Source: Chlamydoabsidia padenii (lineage: Eukaryota > Mucoromycota > Mucoromycetes > Mucorales > Cunninghamellaceae). From it: 64,000 nucleotides of DNA. The notes below the pieces were generated by a model. The model worked only from the letters and a program-made list of their open reading frames with translations, ran no database searches and was not told where the DNA came from. Below, piece after piece: positions 35,221 through 47,251 of this stretch; positions within the stretch are counted from its first letter, which is position 1, and each line of letters begins with the position of its first letter. The position numbers and the translations under genes were made by a program. The stretch is taken from the NCBI GenBank assembly GCA_025330725.1, contig JAIWND010000015.1, forward strand, positions 248,001-312,000, read 5' to 3'.

Positions 35221-36188
35221 ATCGGTTATTGGATTAAATAGAATAGGAAAGGGTGATGAAGAAGTTGGAAGAAAATAAAAAAGAGGAGCGGAATAACTGT
35301 GTGGCTGGCAATACGACTCCAGTTATTGGAAAGTTTTTAATTGCCGACATTTTAAAATGTGACACCAAGGTTTGCCTGCCATCACCAATGAAACCAATAC
35401 CATTATAACATTACTTGATTTTAATATATATATAGAAGAAGTGAAAAGTCATGTATGAAAGCATAAATGATCATTTGAAAGGCAAAGAAGTTTATAGGTG
35501 TGAGTTGCTCAAGGCGGGCATTAAAACATCGCCACCATATTTGGAAGGCTTGCCTGCATAAACGAGCGACTTTCCATCTCTTTTTCAAAAGATATTCAAG
35601 GTAATGCAACACGAATAAATCTGTTACAAATCAGAAAGCGAGATACCATCAATCTAATATAAGGGCAGAATGTAGAGAGAGATAAAGTCCTGAAATCGGA
35701 GCTAATATCCGATGATTAGCGCAATCCTCAATCTCAATAGTTGATCATCACTAATTTACATAGAGATGAAATCGATCCTCAAATTCCAAATGGAGTCATA
35801 ATAGAGAAAATCAGTGAAGAAGGGAAAGAGAGAGGAAGAGGATCTTGATTGACTAAGCAGGATCTGGTCGCTTTCCCCTTCGTCTTACTAAGCTGATCAT
35901 CAGGCAGTCGGATTATAACTTTACGATGGATTGGATTAATCACCCATGCACAAGGAATATCAGAGCGGGCTACGATTCTTTATTGCAATTTCATAGTTGA
36001 ATGTCACCATCGATGATTCCCTTCATTGGCCAAATTTCGGTCGAAAATGTTTAATCGCCGCTCTTGCCTCCATATAAATTTTGACATCTTCCAATAAATT
36101 TCATTAATTTTTTTCCTTTGCTTCTCTTTTATTAAAAGCAATCTTTCCATTTATACTTTTAATAAACTTTTATACCTTTGCCTTCATC
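35221..36188. other. Divergent intergenic, PPP4R1-like / PAPS reductase
   Basis: No gene seen in 970 bp. It contains recurring-type elements at 35335-35358 (TTTTTAATTGCCGACATTTT) and near 36050-36061 (TTTAATCGCCGC), each 115-130 bp from one of the two divergent starts. A 63-codon frame at 35421-35612 is unsupported. Confidence 0.45.
35335..35358. promoter_or_regulatory. Recurring upstream element
   Basis: A 24-bp stretch with TTTTTAATTGCCGACATTTT at its core, 115 bp upstream of the proposed PPP4R1-like start (minus strand). Confidence 0.4.
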
Positions 36189-37160
36189 ATGCCTATTAAC
36201 ACTCAAGTCAATTCTCAAATCCGATCTGGATCAGAACTGTCAAAAGAATATTTGGAAAACATCAACAAGTACTTGTGGACCTTGACACCTAACGAAATTC
36301 TTACTTGGGCTATTGATCACTTGCCAAATCTTTATCAAACGACTGCCTTTGGATTAACTGGTAAGTACCAGAAAAGAGCTTCTTTTTTTCAAAAAACAAG
36401 GAAAAAAAAAAAAAAAGATAATTGTTGCTAACTTGTTGCCCCCCTTTTTTTGTTAGGTCTTGCAACATTAGATATGATCAACAAAATAAGCATCGAACGA
36501 AACCAACCTCACCTTGTCCCATTGATTTTTTTGGATACCTTGTATCATTTTAACGAAACCTTGGAACTAGCTCAACAATGTCAAGATACTTACAACGTCC
36601 CACTTCGCGTATTCAAACCAATGGATGCATCTACTACTGCTGAATTCGAACGTGAACATGGTGCGGAACTTTGGAAGGTGGACGAAGATACTTATGATTA
36701 CCTCGTCAAGGTGGAACCAGCCCGTCGTGCTTACGAAGAATTAAATGTCAAGTCGGTCATCACTGGTCGCCGTCGAAGTCAACGGGGTGATCGGGAAAAC
36801 ATTCCTATTTTGGAAGTGGATGATACTGGTCTGATCAAATTGAACCCTCTGGCTTTGTGGGACTTTAATCAGGTGTGGACTTATATTCGAGCAAATGAAG
36901 TGCCTTACAATGCATTAATTGATCAAGGTTACAAGTCTATTGGTGATCATCACTCTACCAAGGCTCCTTCGGCTAATGGTCAAGATGGTGAACGCGATGG
37001 TCGGTGGGCTGGTCAACAGAAATCTGAATGTGGCCTCCATAAGGATTACTTCAAGATGCGCGCTGCTTTTATGGCTGCCAAGAAGAAACGCCAAGAACAG
37101 CAACAACAACAACGTCAACAACAAGAACATCACGCTTCCTCTGCCATGATTACTGCTTAG
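36189..37160 (+). CDS. MET16: Phosphoadenylylsulfate (PAPS) reductase
   Basis: Two exons (36189-36360, 36457-37160) give 291 residues. The enzyme reduces PAPS to sulfite with thioredoxin in the assimilatory sulfate pathway. Recognisable parts are the N-terminal helical region and SFG-type FGLTGLATLDMI segment, PLIFLDTLYHFNETLELA, the VITGRRRSQRGDRENIPILEVD block that binds substrate, LNPLALWDFNQVWTYI, and the C-terminal ERDGRWAGQQKSECGLH with the catalytic Cys. The last 40 residues are an unusual Lys/Gln/His-rich tail (AKKKRQEQQQQQ...). The intron splits the Gly of the FGLTG motif. The ATG is the first in the frame and follows a T-rich leader. Confidence 0.95.
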
Positions 37161-37315
37161 ATTACTCTTTTTATTCCAATTCTCATCATTACCCTTTGTA
37201 TATACTAGTCGCTTTATAAAATTTGTAGATTTTTACCTTCATCCTTGTCAATACCTATTCCTAATAAAAAATGAATAAATTAATCTTAACCATTCTTTGG
37301 CCTGGAAAAGTGGGG

Positions 37316-37329
37316 TTTCAAATCCCGCC
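37316..37329. promoter_or_regulatory. Perfect copy of the recurring element, no adjacent gene
   Basis: TTTCAAATCCCGCC, preceded by GGGG and followed by GG. Nearest starts are over 600 bp away, so it may mark an unannotated transcript or act at a distance. Confidence 0.4.
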
Positions 37330-37833
37330 GGTATGTCCATTTTTGGCGCTAGTGCGATTCCTTCTTTATGTATTATCCCTGCCTGTTCTTCACCTAACAC
37401 CCTCAAAAAAAAGTTTAAAACAAGGCCAACAGTTTCCTTGTTCTATTTGTTTCAAAGAAAAGAAAAACAATGGTTACATTGCCCTTTATCGTCACCTCCC
37501 CCCGGGGGTTTTTCCCCTTACATCTGCTCGATCAAAGGGAACAAAATCATAGAGATAACATTTCTCTCAGATTATCTTTATCTATTTGTATCGAAATCTC
37601 TGAATAGCAAGATCACATTATCATGAAAAAGTCGAACCCCTGAAAGTGCTGATCATGTAAACCAACTCCGACTGCCTAAAAATCTGCTTGCAATACATCA
37701 TCCAGTACCCATCCGTCATGATGCTTTCACATTTGCTGTCAGTAAAGATATGACCATTTTATAAAAGTTTATTGGCATAATGTATCGAAACTCATCTCGT
37801 TTTCATGTGTTTCATACATCCACATAAAGGAAA

Positions 37834-37847
37834 TTTTCAAATCCCGG
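37834..37847. promoter_or_regulatory. Recurring upstream element
   Basis: TTTTCAAATCCCGG, 93-106 bp upstream of the ATG at 37940. Followed by a C/T-rich leader. Confidence 0.45.
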
Positions 37848-37939
37848 CACCCCCTTTTAAAACCATTTCTTTCCTCTCCCCCCTTCCTCTTTTTCTTTCC
37901 TCTCTCTTTTTTTCTTTCCTCCACTACAAAATTATAACC

Positions 37940-39789
37940 ATGATATATGGATCTTCTGACTATTCTTGGGAACCCACTGACTTGAATATTAGACAACACC
38001 ATTACTATCGCCAATCAACAAGGCCAACAAGGCGACGATCAACTTACTCCAGACAAGATCAACAAGCATTTTCACCAACTTTAACACGGGAATCTCAATT
38101 TGTTGAACCTCGATACTTTGCTAATGACGAATCTTCTGCTCTTTTTTGGGGACCAGGTAAGAAAAAGAAAAAGAAAAAGAAAAGTTGTCAGTTGGGGTTA
38201 AAGGAAGCTCACCAAGTTTGTTGATATTATTTGTAGATTACCTGTTGGATGATATCTACATGGATTCGATACCTGCTTCACCCTGGTTACTACCTTTTGA
38301 AGCACCACCATTACAACAATCTAGGCGGCGGTGGCGACAAAAAGGATCATCGACCCATGCTTATATACAGCCCAACTCTTATTATGTCGGCTGGACTAGT
38401 GATAACGAAGATGACGAAGCTATTGATGATAGGCGCTATTCTAATACTATGATGCCATCCCATCCCATCCCTTCACTGACTAGACGACGAAGCTATATGG
38501 ATTCATCATCTCGACCAATACATCATCATCATCATCATCATCGATCACCACACCCTCAGTTATCTCAAAAATCTTCTAGATCTTTTATGCAGGCGACCGC
38601 CAGCTATTCTCCTCAACCTTCAGATTTTGAAATCGACGACTATTTTGGTGAAGGGGACTTACGATATCCGGATCAACAAGAGCAGTATTATAACCATCGT
38701 CATCGTCAAAGCATGGATACTTCAGCAACAACAATGGGGCACTCTTCACCTCTATCACGACATCAACATCATCAAGCACAAAGACCTGTAATACAACAAC
38801 AATGGCTTCCACGCTTGGATCAAGGACCCGTGCTGGATACTGATACACAACATCCACTCAACTTGTACAGTCGACCTCCACCAATCATACAACCTCCATT
38901 GTTCCCGATGTTACAACCCATGATCCCTGCACCACCATCGCATCACCACCTCAATTATGGCATTCCCACAATATCTAATAGGATGCCAGAACCATTCAAC
39001 CCCATGACTATGCCTCACCCAACTCTGTTTCCGGACAACACCATGGCTCCTCAACAAAGTGAAGCAGCACCAACGACGACATCAACAACAACTGAAAACT
39101 CATCTTCTTCAACACCAGATGATACTACAGCAAAGGATTCATCTCAATCAGGATCTGATCTCAGTACCCCAATCACACCGACGACTGGCAACAAACCGGA
39201 AAACTCACTGGTACCTTTGGTGCGGTCTTTATCTTTAGGATCTTCATCTTCATCTTCACAAGTAAAACCACGTCGACGATCTTTATTCGAAAGTCTCTTC
39301 AACCTGGATAGTAAACAACAACCACAGCAGCAGCAGCAACAGCAACCTCCATCATCACGAGCCAATAGTATCTCATCTGACTCGACATTGATTCCACTGA
39401 ACGAAATAAACACACGCACTTTATCAAGAAAACAATCCTTGTCATTGGAGAAAACCGCCAAAGCATTATCTCAACGCTCTTACATTTGGTGTTACCGGTC
39501 TCGGGAGGAAGTTTGCTGGGTGGCAATGACACCAAAGAATCAAATCAGTTTGGATCCTTATATTGGCTATTATCATCCAGGTGCAAGCAAGAAAGGGTTT
39601 TCGGCTACTCGGAATCTCCCTACGCTGATCACTTTGGACAAGGAACCCAAATTGGCGGGGTCTTTTACTGCTATGCCTCAAGCCAAAATCGCTCGGGTTT
39701 ATCCATCCATCTTCTCCTCGGCAAACTATATTGAACTATATTTGGATTGCTTACCAGCTGATAGTCAATTTGTAGTTAGATCTGATTAG
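37940..39789 (+). CDS. Low-complexity hypothetical protein (589 aa)
   Basis: Two exons, 37940-38156 and 38237-39789, join in frame through GTAAGA...TTGTAG. The N-terminal half is Arg/Tyr/Ser-rich with a His run (38521-38541). The centre is Pro/Met-rich and Ser/Thr-rich. A polyGln tract lies near 39310-39345. The final 130 residues look folded: SLSLEKTAKALSQRSYIWCY, EEVCWVAMTPKNQISLDPYI, YPSIFSSANYIELYLDCLP. A recurring RSLS/RRSL pattern could be kinase sites. No signal peptide or membrane segment is seen. I do not recognise it; the conserved-looking C-terminal block is where a homology search should start. Confidence 0.75.
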
Positions 39790-40240
39790 CTTATATTACC
39801 CCCCCCCTTTTTTTTTTAACTGTAGTTATTATTATCACCTCATACCTCTTTTATCAATAAAAATGTCTTATTAGTTGGTTTGTCACACATACTCAAATAA
39901 ACTTACCAAGCCTTTATCTTATATGTCTTTTTTTTTTTTTTGCCCACATGCTGTAGAATGGTATAGACGTATGCTTATTGTATTCATGTATCACCCTCAT
40001 CAAAAAAGAATCTCTACTGACGGGACTTTAAATCGTTTTATGCAGAAAGGTGAAGGTGCTTGTGCTGAAGCGGCATTTCAAGTTTTGTGTAGAGGTAGTA
40101 TATATTCTTGTCTCACCAAAAACTGAGATATCGGGATTTAAAAAGTTACTCAATTTCAGCACCAAAACCCATTTTCCTTATCCCTTTTCTTTCGCTTTAT
40201 TTTATTCATTCCTCGTTTTTATTACACATATACGAAATGT
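39790..40240. other. Promoter region of the myosin V relic
   Basis: No gene seen. After a C/T homopolymer (39799-39817) it holds three spaced copies of the recurring element: CGGGACTTTAAATCG (40021-40035), GCGGCATTTCAAG (40070-40082) and TCGGGATTTAAAAAG (40131-40145). Confidence 0.5.
40021..40145. promoter_or_regulatory. Array of three recurring elements
   Basis: Three same-orientation copies about 50-60 bp apart; the last lies 96 bp upstream of the myosin ATG at 40241. This is the densest promoter-proximal cluster in the window. Confidence 0.45.
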
Positions 40241-43200
40241 ATGGAGCCAACCAAACTATCAGCACATATCCTTCAGTCTATTGAAGTATATACAAAAGGC
40301 ACCAAGGCATGGTTTCAAGACGAAAACGACGCATGGGTGTCTGCTGAAGTCGTCTCCAAAGAAATCACTGGTACACACGTCAAGATTGTCTTTCAAAACG
40401 ATGAACAACCAGAAAGGGTAAGTAAAGGTGAAAAAAAAAAGTATATGGTATGGGTTGGTGACATGGAAATGTATATTAACCAACTCATTTACTGTCTTGA
40501 CATTTTTCCCAGGAACATGACTTTGAATCCAAACTGGCTTACTGGAAAAGAATAACGGTGCCACTTTGCCTCCACTTCGGAATCCTCCAAAGTTAGAAAA
40601 CATTGATGATCTGACAAACCTATCTCATCTCAATGAGCCTTCTGGTAAAGAAAAGAAGTAAACAAATAAAGTATTGATAAAGAACACTAACCATTTTGAT
40701 GCTCTGTTATTTAGTTTTAAACACCATTCGAATCCGATACTCGCAGCCCAATATCTACACCTATTCTGGTATTGTGCTGATTGCTGCTAATCCATTTGCT
40801 CGTGTGCCTCTTTATGAACCTGATATCATCCAACAATACTCTGGTCGTCGACGTGGTGAACTGGAACCTCACTTGTTCGCCATTGCTGAAGATGCCCATC
40901 GATGTATGATTCGTGAAAAGACAAATCAAACCATTGTTGTATTTGGTGAAAGGTAAGATTATTATGTTGGCTTAAATTTGTTTGACTAACGCATTTGGCT
41001 TTGTTTGTGATTACTCTATTGCCACGAATCGTTTTTTGGTTGGGGGGGGGCTTTGAATGAATAGCGGTGCAGGGGGAAAAGGTCAGCGCCAAATACATCA
41101 TGCGATACTTTGCTACAGCGGATGGTAGGGATACAGTTGGCAAAGTAGCAAAAAACGGTGGGACTGAAATGACAGAAATCGAAGAACAGATCCTGGGTGG
41201 GTATGATAAAGACACAAAAATCAACGTAAAAGGAAAATACTAATCCAATCTTTCTTTTTTATATTGTAGCCACCAATCATATCATGGAGGCTTTTGGAAA
41301 TGCAAAAACAACAAGAAATGACAACAATTCGAGGTTTGGTAAATACATTGAAGTAAGGGGGAGGGGGGAGGGGTTGGAGGGGCTGATACTGGTGAATTTT
41401 ATATTAACATATCATTTTATGCTATAAACCTTAGATCCAATTTGACAAGTCATGCAATATTGTCGGTGCTAAAATTCGTACCTTCCTTTTGGAACGCTCT
41501 CGTTTGATTTTCCATCCCGAAATCGAACGAAATTACCACATCTTCTATCAGGTAGGTTGAAAAAGAATGCATGTGTATGTGTTTGTCGATAATCATGATC
41601 AACTTGTTTTATTCAATATTGTTTTGTAGCTTTGTGCCGGTGCTCCAATCAACGAACGCAAAAAGCTGAATCTAAAGGATTGGGCGAAATTCCACTACTT
41701 GAATCAAAGCGGCACTGGTGTGGTTCCTGGTGTAGACGATGTGAAAGAATTCGAATTGAGTCAGCGGTCTCTATCTCTGGTTGGTATTGCGGTCCACACA
41801 CAATGGCAAATATTCCGTCTCTTGGCTGCTTTACTACATATTGGGAACATTGAAATCTGTGGACGAAATGATGCGACTTTGGCTTCTGATGAACCTTCCT
41901 TGGTTATTACAACAACACTTTTGGGGATTTAACCTATGGACTTTAAGAAATGGATCACTCGTCGCCAAATTATTACTCAATTTGAAAGTATTGTCATCAA
42001 CCTCAACCCTACTCAAGCCAGCATTGTCAGGGATTCTGTGGCCAAATACATCTATGCAAGTTTGTTTGATTGGTTGGTCGATGTCGTTAATCACAGTCTA
42101 TCTTGTCAAGAAGAAGGTGTATTATCTATTTTTATTGGTGTACTGGACATCTATGGGTTTGAACACTTTAAGAAAAACTCATTTGAACAACTCTGCATCA
42201 ACTACGCTAATGAAAAACTCCAGCAACAAGTAAGTAACTCACATGATCTCAAAAAAGAATAATTTAACATGACTTAATACTAACTTAATGATGATGATTA
42301 TTATCTTACTTTTATATTTTATAGTTTGATCAACATGTATTCAAACTGGAACAAGAAGAATATGTCAAGGAAAAGATTGATTGGAAGTTTATCGACTTTA
42401 ATGACAATCAACGTTGTATCGAAATGATTGAAGACAAACTAGGTATACTGTCTCTATTGGATGAAGTAAGTAAAAAGAAGAAGAAAACTATCTTAAGAAG
42501 ACCACATTGAAAAACGGATGACTGATTATTGTTATTAGGAAACGCGCTTACCATCGGGATCTGACCAAGGCTTCTACAACAAGTTATACAGCAACTTCAC
42601 AACACCAACTTACAAAGGTTACTTTGAAAAACCTCAATTCTCCAACAAGGCGTTTACAGTCTGTCACTATACTCATGAAGTCGAATATGATGCCAAAGGA
42701 TTTATAGATAAAAACAAGGATACGGTACCCGATGAAATCTTGATTTTGTTACAACACTCTGACTCTGAATTCTTGGTCAACATGCTACACACCACGACCG
42801 AAGCTGCCAATGCATCTGCTCAATCCAACCGTGACTCACTCTCCGTCGCAAAGCCTGGTTCTATAAAACGTGGTTATATGGGTGGTGCAACTAAAAAGCC
42901 GACACTTGGAGCGATCTTCAAACTATCCCTTATCAGCCTGATGGACACCATTGGTCAAACAAAAGTCCACTATATTCGATGTATCAAACCAAACGAAGCA
43001 AAGGTGGCCTGGGTGTTCGAGCCAAACATGGTCTTGGCTCAATTACGTGCGTGTGGTGTCCTGGAGACTATTCGGATCAGTTGTGCTGGATATCCTTCAA
43101 GGTGGACCTTTGATGACTTTGCTGATCGGTATTATGCGTTGGTCAACTCCGAATACTGGGATCCTCACCTCAATCCTGATCTAAACACTCTCTGCTCGAC

Positions 43201-44954
43201 CATCCTGGAGAAATCAATTCAAGACAAGGACAAGTATCAAATGGGGCTCACCAAAATCTTCTTCCGTGCGGGACAACTGGCATACATGGAAAAATTGCGC
43301 ACTGATCGGTGGAACGAGTTCACTGTGCTACTCCAAAAGAACATGCGGCGGTTTATTACTCGTATTCGGTATGTACGTATGAAGGATTGGCGCTACGGTT
43401 ACAACAAGTTGCAAGGAAAAAGGTGGCGCTACGAAATATGGATTTGATTCGTCAAAACAACGCGGCGGTATTCATTCAGTCTCATATCCGGGGATTATTG
43501 GCAAGGCAACAACTAAAGAAGCATATAAACTTTATTGTAAAACTTCAAGCAGGTAAGTCACTTGAAAAAGACATATTTTGCATGAATACTCACTTTTTTT
43601 TTTTTTTTCTTGATCAAGCTACATGAAAATTGATATGCCGACAAAACTTTGCTCAATTCCGGGAAAACTATGCTGCTACACAAATCCAACGACTACTTCG
43701 AGGATGGTAAGCGAAATACAAATATACTAATTCAAATCATATTGATCGTATACTGATTTAACCTACATACCACACTTTGTCTTTTAGGAGGGTCTGTAAA
43801 AGGATCAATAAAGAGCGTTGGTTTGTCACCAAAATCCAAACGTGTCTCCGAAGATGGCAGGCCAAGAAACAACTCCAGCAACTCCGCTCCGAAGCAAAAT
43901 CTGTCAGTCATTTGCAACAAGTATCTTACAAACTCGAAAGCAAGGTGGTTGAATTGACACAACATTTGACACAAAACAAGGATGAAAAGGGACAACTTCA
44001 GCTCAAGGCAACTCAACTCGAAGCACAAATACAATCGTGGACAGATAAGTATACCAAGATGGAATCAGAGACTAAACTGATGGAGTATTCATTGGCGGAG
44101 GCGGCTACAACCAAGGTGGAATATGAAAAACTACAACAACTCTATGGCGAACTACAAAACAGGTATGAAGAATCTCAACAGGGAATCAAGCAACGCGATC
44201 AAACTATTCAACAACTGAAGGATGAACTGGAGAAACAGATGGATGATGCAGCTCAACTTGGGCCTCGCCTCACTCATATTCAAACAGTCAACAACAGCAA
44301 CAGCAACAGCAACAGCAATAATGAAGATGTGGCCGAACTCAAGAATTAAATTACGGCACTCAAAACCCAACTATCACAAAGTCTCAAATCACCCAAGCGC
44401 CATGGCTCTGTTAATTCAGCCTATCCTCGAAACTTATCGCCTTCTCATGTTGGTGGTGCTGGCCGTGGTATATCTCCTGAACGTGGTGGAAAGTCACCTT
44501 CAATTACTGGTGTTGGAAGTGCTTCTCTGCGTTACCAAAGCCCTCTCACTCGTGCTGGTCAATCGGCGACCGAAACTACATCTAACACCGACACTGCCAC
44601 CTCTCCAAGTAAAGTAATGCATGTTGAACCAGCACAAATGCGGCCCATGTCGCTGGATGAAAAGCACCTTCGAGATGTCGAGACTGATGTTAATCCCGAA
44701 GAAGTGGTCCATGCTATCTTATTAGATGAAACTTTGCTGGAACAAGAAATCCTTAATGGTTTGATTGTCAATCTCAAGATATTGCCTACAAGCACACAAT
44801 TGCCTGCCCATCAAGAGGTGGTATTCCCTGCTCACAATATTGGACTTTGTGCTACTCAAATGTGGCGATACGGTTACTTGGCTGAGTCGGAACGGCTCTT
44901 GTTTACTACTATGGATACAATTCAAAAGCATTGTTTGGTAAGGGAAGGGAAGGG

Positions 44955-44995
<41 letters not shown>

Positions 44996-46238
44996 TGGTA
45001 ATGGACAATGAAAATGAATAAATGCTAACAATTTTTTTTTCCATCATAGGGTTTCTGCGGAGAAGATACAATTGTACCCGGTGCTTACTGGCTCTCTAAT
45101 GCTCACGAACTATTGTCTCTGGTGTACTCGGCGGAACAAGACTTGGAAAAAGAAATGCATAGCAGTTCGATGAACGGACGTCGCGTGGCGGGATGGCACG
45201 ACTTTGAAAAACTAGTGGCCACTGTGAAATACGAACTACAATGCTTGGAAGACAATATATATCACCATTGGCCGACGGAACTCAAGAAACGGCTGAACAA
45301 GATGGCTGTCTCTGCATTAATCGAAAATCAATCCCTTCCTGGGTTCATCGCTATCGACAATACTCGCTTTTTTGGGAAGATCTTGGCTGGCTCCAGTCAA
45401 CCTGTATTCACAATGGACGGACTACTCAACTATTTGAATCGTATTTACCGGGCTATGAAATGCTACTATGTGTCTTTCTCGGTGATCGAACAGGTGTTGA
45501 CGAAGCTATTGAAATTCATGGGTGTGGTCACTTTTAATGATATGGTTATGCGTCGGAATTACAATTCTTGGAAACGGGCGAAGCAGATCAAGTATAATAT
45601 CACACGGTTAGAAGAATGGTGCAAGTCTCATGAAGTACCTGATGCGACTATACAATTGGAACATTTGATGCAGGCGGTAAAACTACTACAGCTCAAGAAA
45701 GTGACCCAAGACGATATCAAGACTATCTACGAAGTATATTGGTTATTAGCTCCTACTCAAATCTAAAAACTGCTACAAAACTATTATGTTGCCGATTACG
45801 AGGTAAGCCCCCTTGTTATTAATAGGATCTTCTTTTTTTGAAATCTTGGCGTTGTGATACATACAAAACAAAACAAACCTCTGATTTGCATCAGTACCTT
45901 TTACTTACTTTATTATATAGGATCCCATCAGCAACAATTTACTCCGTGCAGTAGCGGCAAAGGTTAGCAGCGGGGATACAACCGATATTTTGCTCTTGGA
46001 TAATGTACCATTGGATGATAGTCCTTACGAGGTCCCTGCACCTGACACTGTTGTAGCCGCCAACTACTTGCCTGTCTTCGTAAGTACATTATGATCATGG
46101 ATATCAAGTATATGACAAATACATTATACTAATATAATCCATTCTTTTTTTTTTATCTCAATTTCGGAATAGCTTGACCTCCAGCGACTTCAACAATTGA
46201 TGTCCCTTATGACTGTAATCCAATGCCCATTTCTTTGA
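40241..46238 (+). pseudogene. Class V myosin (Myo2/Myo4-like), multiply disrupted
   Basis: All parts of a class V myosin are readable in order: N-terminal SH3-like region, motor ([27 protein letters not shown] switch I, a YNKLYSN-like loop, CRACGVLETIRISCAGYPSRWTF), IQ motifs, coiled coil, and the globular DIL cargo domain (WRYGYLAESERLL... YYVSFSVIEQVL). The reading frame is broken repeatedly. Single-base frameshifts lie near 40545, 41073 (within the P-loop) and 43387. In-frame stops are at 41930 (TAA), 43623 (TGA), 44347 (TAA) and 45764 (TAA). Splice sites and most codons remain normal, so decay looks recent, or the assembly has errors limited to this locus. An intact class V myosin must exist elsewhere if the organism transports cargo on actin. 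Introns include A40-type homopolymer near 44955-44993. Confidence 0.85.
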
Positions 46239-46564
46239 AAAGAGTCCACATCTCTGTAATACATAATTATTGGTACCCTTTAGAATAGTCTCATTTATAC
46301 ATATATACATACATACTGTTATCTTATTTAATAAACAATACTTTTATCATATCATACATCCTCGACTTTGATAGCTTTACATATCACAGGGATCAAACGA
46401 CACGTGGACTCAATTGTGATGAATAGAGTGAATTTTACCATAAACGATCTTTTTTCTCCTCTAGAGTTTTTTTTAGATTCAAATCCCGCCGGCGAAATAA
46501 ATTCCCTCAACATTTTGTCTTTCCCCTCTTCTTTCTCCCCTCTACTAATCACTTCATTCACATC
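46239..46564. other. Intergenic before the WW-domain gene
   Basis: No gene seen. It contains the 3' flank of the myosin relic (AATAAA near 46330) and the promoter of the WW-domain gene with a good motif copy at 46478-46490. Confidence 0.45.
46478..46490. promoter_or_regulatory. Recurring upstream element
   Basis: TTCAAATCCCGCC, 75-87 bp upstream of the ATG at 46565, preceded by TTTTTTTTAGA; near-perfect consensus. Confidence 0.5.
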
Positions 46565-46717
46565 ATGTCTGCACTACCTCCAGGTAAGAAAAAAGAAAAA
46601 CGTAGTGGGGGTTATGCTATTATTAAACATAATTGAACATGTAAATAGGCTGGGCCAGCGCACAAGCACCTGATGGAAGATAGTAAGTAACACTGAAACG
46701 AGTGACATTCATACTCA

Positions 46718-46751
<34 letters not shown>

Positions 46752-47251
46752 GTATGAATTTTGATAGTTACTTTATTGATCACAATAACGGTGGTATTAC
46801 AACATGGGATGATCCAAGAAGCAAGGCCTACAACCTTCCTCCTCCTCCTCCTCCTCCTCCACAACAACAACAACAGCAACAAAGTTATCCTCCTCAGCAA
46901 GGCTATCCTCCTCAGCAAGGCTATCCTCTTCAGCAAGGCTATCCTTCTCAGCAAGGCTATCCTCCTCAGCAAAGTTACCCTCCACAACAGCAAAACTATC
47001 CTCCTCCTCAACAAGGTTATCAACAAGGCTACCCTCCTCAACAAGATTACTCTGCTCGTGGTAACTACTCTCAACAACCATCAGCTCCTCCTCAACAGCA
47101 ACCGGGATCCAAATTCTCTACTGGTGCCAAGGTAGCCGCAGGTGCTGCTCTTGCGGGTTTGGTTGGACTTGGTATTGGGGAATTCATTGAACATGAAAAG
47201 GATGAAAATAAACGTATTGACGAATTGGAACGACGTGATGATTATTATTAG
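46565..47251 (+). CDS. WW-domain protein with YPPQQG repeats and a glycine-zipper helix
   Basis: Three exons (46565-46583, 46649-46682, 46768-47251) give 178 residues. The first 35 residues are a WW domain ([20 protein letters not shown], then TTWDDPR) interrupted by two introns, with both signature Trp present. [10 protein letters not shown]7 stretch and about ten imperfect [11 protein letters not shown] repeats follow. Next comes a Gly/Ala-rich hydrophobic segment ([20 protein letters not shown]) resembling a glycine-zipper membrane region, then a charged tail. Such proteins bind Pro-rich ligands and may associate with membranes; the precise role is unknown. The second intron contains T31 before its acceptor. 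Confidence 0.88.

Larger units (their letters stand above)
37161..37939. other. Intergenic downstream of PAPS reductase
   Basis: No gene seen in 780 bp. It includes the perfect motif TTTCAAATCCCGCC at 37316-37329, far (about 610 bp) from the next ATG, and a second copy at 37834-37847 at the usual distance. Between them no convincing open frame or RNA fold was found. Confidence 0.45.

Noticed and set aside
41930..45766. Possible reassigned stop codons (TAA read as Gln) in the myosin gene
   Set aside because: TAA, TAG and TGA all end intact genes here, and the same gene also has frameshifts and a TGA, so pseudogene decay explains more.
46715..47135. Leu/Arg-rich frames on both strands over the WW gene
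   Set aside because: They are alternative readings of the YPPQQG repeat; the WW frame has domain and splice support.
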